A DNA stretch of 64,000 bases from positions 3,286,001 through 3,350,000 of the forward strand of contig NZ_CP097127.1 of NCBI RefSeq assembly GCF_023330665.1, read 5' to 3'. The translations under genes and the position numbers were made by a program. This document shows, in pieces, positions 58,506 to 64,000 of the stretch (position 1 is the first letter of the stretch; each line of letters starts with the position of its first letter). Under the pieces are notes generated by a model. It ran no database searches and was not told the DNA's origin. It saw nothing but the letters and a program-made list of their open reading frames with translations. The stretch is from Conexibacter sp. S30A1. GTDB lineage: Bacteria > Actinomycetota > Thermoleophilia > Solirubrobacterales > Solirubrobacteraceae.

Positions 58506-60137
58506 ATGCCGCCACCCATCTCCACATACGACCGGCCACTGGGGCCGTTGCCACGCAGCCAGCGCGCGACGACGCCTACGGCTGCACGCCTGCCGCGCGG
58601 GCGCCTTGCGCTTGCGCTGCTCGTCGCCGGCGTGCTCGTCGTTGGCGTGGCGACCGGGGCCAGGCTGGCAGCGGGCAGCGGTACGGCACTGGCGGGGCGA
58701 GCGCTGCCGTATGACCCGCACGAGCTGATCGTCGGCTTCCGTGGCCATGCCGCCGCGCTGGTCGCAGAGATCGACGCCGGCGCCCACTTCCACGCATCTG
58801 TGTCGGATCGCCCCGAGCTGACACCGGGTGAGGTGCTGCTCACCCTCCCGACCGGAGTCGATCCCAAGCGTGCCGCACATGTTGTGTCGCGTCTGCCGGG
58901 GGTCCGCTACGCCGTGCCCGATTACATCGCCCACATGGCCGGGGACTTCTACCCGGATGATCCAGGCCGCAGCGGCAGGATCCACGGCTGGGAGAAGCTG
59001 CAGTGGAACTTCCTGCCACGCAGCGGTGTGAACGCTCCGCAGGCCTGGTACAACCTCCTGGCTGACCACCGCCCCGGTGCCCGAGGGGTTGTGATCGCGG
59101 TGATCGACACCGGTGTCGCCTACCGCAACTGGCGCAAGTTCAAGCGCTCACCCGACTTCGCCGGTAGCCACTTCATCCACCCCTGCGATCTTGTTGCCGG
59201 CAGCATCCGCAACGGTCGCTGCACCGATCCCTACGCGCTTGACCGCGAGGGCCACGGCACCTTCGTCGCGGGCACGATCGCCGAGGCTACCAACAACGGC
59301 ATCGGCCTCACCGGCCTGGCCTATCAGGCCACGGTCATGCCGATCAGGGTGCTGAACGCCCAGGGCAACGGTGACTCCTCCACGATCGCAGCCGGCATCC
59401 GCTACGCCGTCAAGCACGGCGCCAAGGTGATCAACCTGAGCATCGAGTTCTCGCCCGGCACCAGCAGTCGCGAGATCCCTGATGTCGCGTCGGCGATCGC
59501 CTACGCCTACCGCCACGGCGTGGTGGTCGTCGCCGCTGCCGGCAACGACGAGGCCGCGTCGGTCGACTATCCGGCGGCCCTGCCAGACACGATCTCGGTT
59601 GGGGCGACCACCGCCGACCGCTGCCTGGCGATCTACTCGAACGTCGGCCGGGGGCTCGACCTGGTGGCGCCCGGCGGCGGCGACGACGCGGCCTCGGTGC
59701 CCGGGTCGAGCTGCCATCCGAACCGCAACCTGCCGGACATCTACCAGATGACCCTGGTCAACACGCAGCATCCCGCCCAGTTCGGGCTGCCCGGCGGCTG
59801 GTACGGCACATCCATGTCCACGCCGGATGTGTCGGCTGCGGCCGCGATGGTGATCGCCAGTCGCGTGCTCGGCCCGCACCCGACACCCGCCGCGATCCTC
59901 GCTCGGCTCGAGGCGACGGCCACCCCGCTTGGTGACGGCGAGCCGAACGTGGACTATGGCTATGGCCTGCTGAACATCGGCGCGGCAACGAGCAAGGGCG
60001 GGCCGCTCGCGCCACCGATCACGACGACGACGACTACGACCACTACGACCACCACGACCACCACGACCACGACACCCACGAGCGGCCCGCCGACCGCCAC
60101 CACGCCCGCGGTGAGCAACGGTGGCGTGGTCAGGTGA
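58506..60137 (+). CDS. Secreted S8 (subtilisin-like) serine peptidase with poly-Thr tail
   Basis: A 543-residue protein from ATG 58506. One N-terminal hydrophobic segment (LALALLVAGVLVVGVATG, ~34-51) is a signal or anchor. A propeptide-like domain follows (~70-140, with ELIVGFRGHAAALV). The catalytic triad is Asp201 in VIAVIDTGVAY, His250 in EGHGTFVAGTI and Ser436 in YGTSMSTPDVSAA, with oxyanion Asn347 in AAAGNDEA. The C-terminus has 18 consecutive Thr and then Pro/Ser/Thr residues, with no further anchor. An ATG upstream in frame (58383) has poor support. Confidence 0.88.
   Translation: MPPPISTYDRPLGPLPRSQRATTPTAARLPRGRLALALLVAGVLVVGVATGARLAAGSGTALAGRALPYDPHELIVGFRGHAAALVAEIDAGAHFHASVSDRPELTPGEVLLTLPTGVDPKRAAHVVSRLPGVRYAVPDYIAHMAGDFYPDDPGRSGRIHGWEKLQWNFLPRSGVNAPQAWYNLLADHRPGARGVVIAVIDTGVAYRNWRKFKRSPDFAGSHFIHPCDLVAGSIRNGRCTDPYALDREGHGTFVAGTIAEATNNGIGLTGLAYQATVMPIRVLNAQGNGDSSTIAAGIRYAVKHGAKVINLSIEFSPGTSSREIPDVASAIAYAYRHGVVVVAAAGNDEAASVDYPAALPDTISVGATTADRCLAIYSNVGRGLDLVAPGGGDDAASVPGSSCHPNRNLPDIYQMTLVNTQHPAQFGLPGGWYGTSMSTPDVSAAAAMVIASRVLGPHPTPAAILARLEATATPLGDGEPNVDYGYGLLNIGAATSKGGPLAPPITTTTTTTTTTTTTTTTTTPTSGPPTATTPAVSNGGVVR
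60021..60074 (+). repeat. Trinucleotide (ACN) repeat encoding poly-Thr
   Basis: Eighteen ACN codons in a row, mostly ACG and ACC with occasional ACT and ACA, near the 3' end of the S8 peptidase gene. Mixed wobble bases show it is kept at the protein level rather than a fresh slippage tract, although length variation between strains is likely. Confidence 0.85.
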
Positions 60138-60144
60138 GCCGGCC

Positions 60145-60231
60145 CTACGAGAGCTTCGTGATCGCGATCACGATTCCGGCGATCACGAATATGACGATCA
60201 GCGCCTGCGTATAGATCCAGAGTTTCGGCAT
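60145..60231 (-). CDS. 28-residue single-helix membrane microprotein
   Basis: A minus-strand frame ATG 60231 to TAG 60145 encodes MPKLWIYTQALIVIFVIAG followed by IVIAITKLS. It consists of one uninterrupted transmembrane helix with short polar ends (PK and TK). Third codon positions are G/C in about 24 of 28 codons, similar to nearby genes, which supports real coding. It lies 43 bases after the stop of the phosphoesterase gene on the same strand, so it could be co-transcribed, and ends eight bases from the convergent S8 gene. No strong ribosome binding site. Function unknown. Confidence 0.55.
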   Translation of the reverse strand: MPKLWIYTQALIVIFVIAGIVIAITKLS

Positions 60232-60274
60232 CGGCTGATCCCAACGCTAGCGCCTGGGCACAGCACAGGACAAC

Positions 60275-61237
60275 TCACGCCACCGCCACGAGCTCCCGCT
60301 CGCTCAGGTTCTCCAACAGTCCGATGCTGTGCGCCTGCCCGTCGGCGCCGATGCTGACCGCTCCGCCCGGCCAGTAGGGGGCACGGCCGTCCAGTCGCCG
60401 CACGATCACCGGCTCGTAACGCCAGCTGCCGGTGTTGAGCAGCCGCGGCCGCCCGCCCGGGCCCGCCCAGCGTCTCTGGTCGTCGCGGGCACGTGGCCCG
60501 CGACGGTGCACGTGGCCGAAGATCACCTGGTCGGCATCGACCCCGAGTGCGCTGATCACGGCGAGCATGGCCGGCAGCGCGTGGCGTCGCATCTGGCGAT
60601 CGAGCAGCGCCGAGGTGAGTGGCGCCAGCCAGCTTGGGAGATGACGATCGATCGCGCGCTCGGGCAACAGGCCCTCACTCAGGTGCGGCTCCCCGGTTCG
60701 GTGTGAGGCGACGTACTCGAAGCTCGCAGGTCGTGCGCTGGCCGTCGGCGCGGGCCGGTGGACGCCGACCGAGGAGACAGGGTGCAGGTAGTGGTTCAGA
60801 TAATGGCCGTGGGTGGCCCACGTCCGCTCATCGAGCCAGACGCCCGGGTAGTGGATCTCCACGTTGGTGTCGGACAGCGCCGACACCAGCCGCCTGAGCT
60901 GTGGGCTCGCATCCGGGGGGACCAGGTTCTCTCGAGCGAGCCCCGTTCCCATGCGAGCCGACCAGTCGCGCACCAGCCAGTGATCGTGGTTGCCCGGTAG
61001 CAGGAGCACCTGCTTGTGCTCGCCGAGCCGCTCACCGATCCGGCGCAGCACGAGCTCGGCGGTCGCCAGCGACTGAGAGCCGTGCGTCTCCTGCAGCTCA
61101 ACCGTGTCGCCCAGCAGCACCAGTCGGTCGTGGGCGTCGAGCGCGTCGAGCAGTGCGGCCAGCGGTCGCGGGCGCGTGAGGACGCTGACGCCGCCACCCT
61201 GGCCGAGGTGCAGGTCGGAGATCACGAGCGTGCGCAA
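60275..61237 (-). CDS. Calcineurin-like metallophosphoesterase
   Basis: A 320-residue protein with the five metallophosphoesterase motifs: ISDLHLG (Asp8, His10), LLGDTVEL, LPGNHDHW, and IFGHVHRRG, plus a conserved His in the loop between. A dinuclear metal site hydrolyses phosphomonoesters or diesters. The layout recalls UDP-diacylglucosamine pyrophosphatase-like proteins, but actinobacteria usually lack lipid A, so the substrate is open. The last ~60 residues (WRYEPVIVRRLDGRAPYWPG) form an extra beta segment. It is divergent from the PiT transporter. Confidence 0.87.
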   Translation of the reverse strand: MRTLVISDLHLGQGGGVSVLTRPRPLAALLDALDAHDRLVLLGDTVELQETHGSQSLATAELVLRRIGERLGEHKQVLLLPGNHDHWLVRDWSARMGTGLARENLVPPDASPQLRRLVSALSDTNVEIHYPGVWLDERTWATHGHYLNHYLHPVSSVGVHRPAPTASARPASFEYVASHRTGEPHLSEGLLPERAIDRHLPSWLAPLTSALLDRQMRRHALPAMLAVISALGVDADQVIFGHVHRRGPRARDDQRRWAGPGGRPRLLNTGSWRYEPVIVRRLDGRAPYWPGGAVSIGADGQAHSIGLLENLSERELVAVA

Positions 61238-61270
61238 GCGACTGATTTTGTCGGCAAACGGGCCGATCCC

Positions 61271-61305
61271 GGTACTACCGTAAAAGGTATGAAGTCTGAT
61301 ACTTT
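61271..61305. promoter_or_regulatory. Candidate operator region between phosphoesterase and PiT genes
   Basis: Two dyads sit in the 115-base divergent gap: GGTACTACC (61271-61279) and an imperfect one from AAAGGTAT to ATACTTT (about 61282-61305). The local A/T content is well above the surroundings. One may be the site of a phosphate or other regulator. No consensus known to me matches exactly. Confidence 0.35.
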
Positions 61306-61352
61306 ATGTCTCGAGGGGTTGACCACCGGCTTCGGCCATTAGGAGGAGATTC

Positions 61353-62315
61353 GTGTCTTACGCCCTCCTGATCGCTGCTGGAATGTTTGCGGTTGTGGCA
61401 GGGGCCAACGACGGCAGCTCCGTGCTGTCCGCCGGACTGGGGCCGTCTGGCACAAGACCGCTGGTGAGTCTTGGCGTGTTCCTGGTTGCCCTGGTGATCG
61501 GTCCGTGGCTGGTGTTCGGCACAGGTGTCGCCACGACCCTCGCCCATGGCCTGGTGCCGTTCAGCGGGCCGGACACCGACCGCTTTGTGTTGGTGGCGAC
61601 GATCTCGGCGATGATGGTCGTGTTCGCGCTCGTCCGGGCTGGCCTGCCGACCAGTCTGACGCTGGCGCTGGTGGGTGCGATCGCGGGCGCCGGCCTTGGC
61701 GCCGGCCTGCCGCTGCGGGGTGGTGAGCTTGCGATGATCCTGCTGGTCGGGTTGGCGGCGCCGTTGGTCAGCGCCGCGCTCGCGCTCGCGCTATCTCCGC
61801 TGGCGCTGCGCTTGAGTGCCGGCGCCCGCGCAGAGGGCACGCTGCTCCGCTGGCACCGGGGCGCTTTCGTGCTGCAATGCCTCGCCTATTCGGCCAACGG
61901 CGGCCAGAAGATGCTCGCGTTGTTCGCGGTCGCGGCCGGAACGGCGTCCGGCGGCGTCGTGCGCGACCCCTGGTATCTCGCGCTCTCGCTGCCGCTGCTC
62001 TTTGGCATGGGCGTGCTGCTGGGTATTCGCAACATCTCCGCCAGGCTCGGCCGCGGCATCCTGGCCGTGCGGCTGCGTCACGCCGCCGTAGCCGAAACCT
62101 GCTCGTTTGCGGTGGTCATGGGCGCCGGGCTTGCCGGGATTCCGCTGACGATGAGTCAGTCCGTCGCCGGAGCGCTGGTTGGTGCCGGGCTCAGCGAGTC
62201 GCGCACGCGCGTGCGCTGGCGCGAGGTGACACGCATGGCCGGCGCGTGGGGCGTGACGCTGCCGGCCAGCGTCGCGGTGGCGGCGATCGCCGGTCTCGCT
62301 GCGAGGGCAGCATGA
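61353..62315 (+). CDS. PiT family inorganic phosphate transporter
   Basis: A 320-residue membrane protein starting at GTG with a strong AGGAGGAG site six bases before. VVAGANDGSSVLSAGLG is the PiT signature (GANDxxN-like), repeated in altered form in CLAYSANGGQKMLALF in the second half, as expected for a two-fold transporter. About nine to ten helices. It would import phosphate or metal-phosphate with protons or sodium. The ATGA overlap with a DUF47 gene is the standard pit partnership. Confidence 0.88.
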   Translation: MSYALLIAAGMFAVVAGANDGSSVLSAGLGPSGTRPLVSLGVFLVALVIGPWLVFGTGVATTLAHGLVPFSGPDTDRFVLVATISAMMVVFALVRAGLPTSLTLALVGAIAGAGLGAGLPLRGGELAMILLVGLAAPLVSAALALALSPLALRLSAGARAEGTLLRWHRGAFVLQCLAYSANGGQKMLALFAVAAGTASGGVVRDPWYLALSLPLLFGMGVLLGIRNISARLGRGILAVRLRHAAVAETCSFAVVMGAGLAGIPLTMSQSVAGALVGAGLSESRTRVRWREVTRMAGAWGVTLPASVAVAAIAGLAARAA

Positions 62316-62977
62316 ACCCGCCGCGCGCAAACCCGGTTTCGCGCGGTGTCGTGCGGCTGGCGCGCGACCTGACCGGTCGCTCGACGGGCGAGCTCGTGGC
62401 GTTGCTCGAGGACCAGCTCGACGCCACCGAGCAGGCGGCGCAGCTTGTCGTCTCACTCGCCGCCGGGGCGATCAGTGCGGATGAGGCGCACGTGGTCATG
62501 CGCGAGCTCGAACACGACGGTGACGGCGCTCGCGCCCAACTTGTGCTGACGCTCGCCAAGGTGCTGACGACGCCGATCGACGCGGAGGACATGTTCCGCC
62601 TGTCGCGCTCGATCGACGACGTGCTCGACAACCTCCGTGACTTTGTGCGTGAGGCCACGCTGTACCGTCCTGAGAGCCTCGCTTTCGCCACCGAGCTGAG
62701 CCGCATCCTGGTGGATGGGCTCGGCTGTCTGAAGCGTGCCGTCGCCGAGCTGGGTAACCCGCGCGGCAAGGTCCGTCACGAGACGTTGGCCACGCGCAAG
62801 GCGGCAAGCCAGGTCAGGCGGCTCTATCAGGAGCAAGTCGGCGCGCTGCTGAACACGGCGATCGACAACGAGACCCTCAAGCATCGTGAGCTGCTGCGGC
62901 GCCTGGACGTGGTCGGCCTGCGGCTCGGAGAGGCCGCCGACGCGCTGGCCGACGGGGCGCTCAAGCGCAGCCGCTAG
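62312..62977 (+). CDS. DUF47 / PhoU-like protein (Pit accessory)
   Basis: A 221-residue all-helical protein of the DUF47 (PhoU-related) family: LEDQLDATEQAAQLVVSLAAG, MRELEHDGDGARAQLVLTLAKVLTTPIDAEDMFRLSRSIDDVLDNLRDFV with the E-x-x-x-D metal-ligand pattern (HDGD, SIDDVLDNL). In many bacteria it is encoded next to a PiT transporter and controls it or acts as a phosphate-stress factor. The ATG overlaps the transporter stop (ATGA), giving a clear two-gene operon. Confidence 0.92.
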   Translation: MNPPRANPVSRGVVRLARDLTGRSTGELVALLEDQLDATEQAAQLVVSLAAGAISADEAHVVMRELEHDGDGARAQLVLTLAKVLTTPIDAEDMFRLSRSIDDVLDNLRDFVREATLYRPESLAFATELSRILVDGLGCLKRAVAELGNPRGKVRHETLATRKAASQVRRLYQEQVGALLNTAIDNETLKHRELLRRLDVVGLRLGEAADALADGALKRSR

Positions 62978-63006
62978 TGCGTCGCGCGCTCAGGCCGCGC
63001 TCGTGC

Positions 63007-63669
63007 TCAGGCCAGGTAGAGCTCGGTGTGAAAGTCCAGGGCCACGCCCCTGGTGGTGACCAGCACCGGCGCGGTGGCTTCGAAGATCGCGCCCTCGGTC
63101 TGTGCGCACAGCAGCGTCGTGCCGGTGCGCGCCTGCGGGCGCGAACCGACGATCAGGAGGTCGACGCCATGGCCGTGGTCGGTGACCGCAGCCGCGAAGT
63201 GGCTGGCCAGCGCGTGCGCCGTGTCGATCGCTGCCACGTCGTCGAGCTCGGCCAGCAGGCCGATGGTGCGGATCTCACGGGCGTCGTAGGCGGCCGGGGC
63301 GATCGCAATCGCGGTGGCGCCGCCGTCCAGCAGTCGCTGGGTCGAGGCTTGCGGCACCACTCGCCCGAGCGGCGTGCGGTACGCCGAGCCGAACACGAGC
63401 AGCTGGGCCGCCTCGCGCGCCGCGAGCTGTCTGAGGCCCTCGCTGGTGGACGGGTGGGCGATGAGGCGGGTTTCCGCGCTGGGCTGGTCGAGGATCTCGG
63501 CGCCGCGGCGCAGCAGCTTCCGGCCGGCATCCACGTCGGGCGCCTGCGCGCTGTGGAGCACGTAGGCGAGCAGCAGCCTGGCGCCGGCCTCGCCCAGGAC
63601 GCGCGCGAGGGTGAGCGCGTCGGCGTCGTTGTCGGTTCCGTCGTAGGAGACGATGGCCGTCGCCGGCAT
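63007..63669 (-). CDS. Universal stress protein, two-domain
   Basis: A 220-residue protein in which two UspA-like halves follow each other: TAIVSYDGTDNDADALTLARVLGEAGARLLLAYVLHS, then LLVFGSAYRTPLGRVVPQASTQRLLDGG; and IRTIGLLAELDDVAAIDTAHALASHF with DLLIVGSRPQARTGTTLLCAQ. The G-2x-G-9x-G-S/T ATP motif is partly kept in the first half (GSAYRTPLG...G). It may bind ATP and respond to stress; no specific role can be given. Single gene, minus strand, divergent from the LysR gene. Confidence 0.85.
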   Translation of the reverse strand: MPATAIVSYDGTDNDADALTLARVLGEAGARLLLAYVLHSAQAPDVDAGRKLLRRGAEILDQPSAETRLIAHPSTSEGLRQLAAREAAQLLVFGSAYRTPLGRVVPQASTQRLLDGGATAIAIAPAAYDAREIRTIGLLAELDDVAAIDTAHALASHFAAAVTDHGHGVDLLIVGSRPQARTGTTLLCAQTEGAIFEATAPVLVTTRGVALDFHTELYLA

Positions 63670-63739
63670 GGCGGGAACTCTCCCACCCAGAAGGCATCAC
63701 TGCCAGTAACGCTGGCGATCGCCACAATTAGTGATCCTT

Positions 63740-64000
63740 ATGCTGAATCTTCCGCGGCTACGAATCCTGAGCGAGGTCGTGCGCTGCGGATCTTTCTCCG
63801 CCGCCGCTGACACGCTCGGCTACACGCAGTCGGCCGTCTCGCAGGCGGTAGCGCGCCTGGAGGCCGAGGCCGGCACGCAGCTGCTGGTGCGTGAACGCCG
63901 CGGTGTGCGCGCCACCGCCGTCGGCGCGGTGCTGCTCGCGCACGCCGAAACGATCCTCGCTCAGGTCAAGACCGCCGAGGATGAGATCGCGGCGCTGCTC
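63740..64000 (+). CDS. LysR family transcriptional regulator, N-terminal part (cut by window edge)
   Basis: From ATG 63740 to the end, 87 codons: LPRLRILSEVVRCGSFSAAADTLGYTQSAVSQAVARLEAEAGTQLLVRERRGVRATAVGAVLLAHAE. This is the complete LysR winged helix-turn-helix with the classical T-Q-S-A-V-S-x-x-V recognition helix. The ligand-binding domain is outside the window. It diverges from the universal stress protein gene, which it may control. Confidence 0.95.
   Translation, partial: MLNLPRLRILSEVVRCGSFSAAADTLGYTQSAVSQAVARLEAEAGTQLLVRERRGVRATAVGAVLLAHAETILAQVKTAEDEIAALL

Noticed and set aside
1-64000. CRISPR arrays
   Set aside because: No regularly spaced direct repeats were seen; the only dense repeat is the ACN codon run at 60021-60074.

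Overview
The window is a high-GC chromosomal segment that reads as actinobacterial. Evidence: strong G/C third-position bias, many GTG/TTG starts, ATGA/GTGA/TTGA stop-start overlaps, a flavin-dependent thymidylate synthase (ThyX), an HrpA-type helicase with a DUF3418-like C-terminus, and ECF sigma/anti-sigma pairs. The gene mix is compatible with a soil Thermoleophilia/Solirubrobacterales-like bacterium, but that placement is an inference. No plasmid, phage or CRISPR locus is visible.

Layout. 1-4.1 kb: a cut-off DJ-1/PfpI protein, a VapBC-type toxin-antitoxin pair, a long imperfect inverted repeat, an S9 peptidase and a second TA pair of FitAB type. 4.1-6.4 kb: NUDIX, GNAT and two uncharacterised proteins. 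6.4-13.3 kb: an acetate module with acetyl-CoA synthetase, a SatP-type channel, a LytS-type sensor kinase, a LytTR regulator, a small DUF485-like protein and an SSS-family acetate symporter. 13.3-18.7 kb: serS, a lipoprotein cytochrome c, an ECF sigma/anti-sigma pair, a secreted beta-propeller protein and a small membrane protein. 18.7-33.7 kb: a complete 14-gene nuoA-N operon for complex I. 33.8-42.7 kb: thyX, hrpA, an O-methyltransferase, tRNA-Ser(GGA), an M29 aminopeptidase, a luciferase-like oxidoreductase and an acyl-CoA dehydrogenase.

42.9-49.2 kb holds a sugar-type ABC importer (binding protein, double ATPase, permease) with a GntR/FCD regulator and an aldehyde dehydrogenase. It looks like a small catabolic unit of unknown substrate. 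49.2-54.6 kb: a GT87-type mannosyltransferase-like protein, an ECF sigma factor fused to a zinc-binding anti-sigma-like domain, a DUF2892 protein, and a DrrAB-like ABC exporter with SRPBCC and MarR partners. 54.6-57.7 kb is an accessory strip: IS1634-type transposase remnant, TacAT-type pair, frameshifted cupin, another small TA-like pair. It abuts the 3' end of tRNA-Ser(CGA). 57.9-64 kb: tadA, an S8 protease with a poly-Thr tail, a 28-residue membrane microprotein, a phosphoesterase, a PiT phosphate transporter with DUF47 partner, a universal stress protein and a truncated LysR regulator.

Functionally, the acetate module would take up and activate acetate and feed acetyl-CoA to respiration, with complex I oxidising the NADH produced. 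Non-ordinary observations are: the hairpin between satP and acs, the sigma/zinc-finger fusion, asymmetrically degenerate ATP sites in the ABC ATPase, the 28-aa microprotein, a recurring hairpin type with a CGCT loop between convergent genes, and the tRNA-linked accessory strip. I did not find a clearly new multi-gene defence or biosynthetic system.
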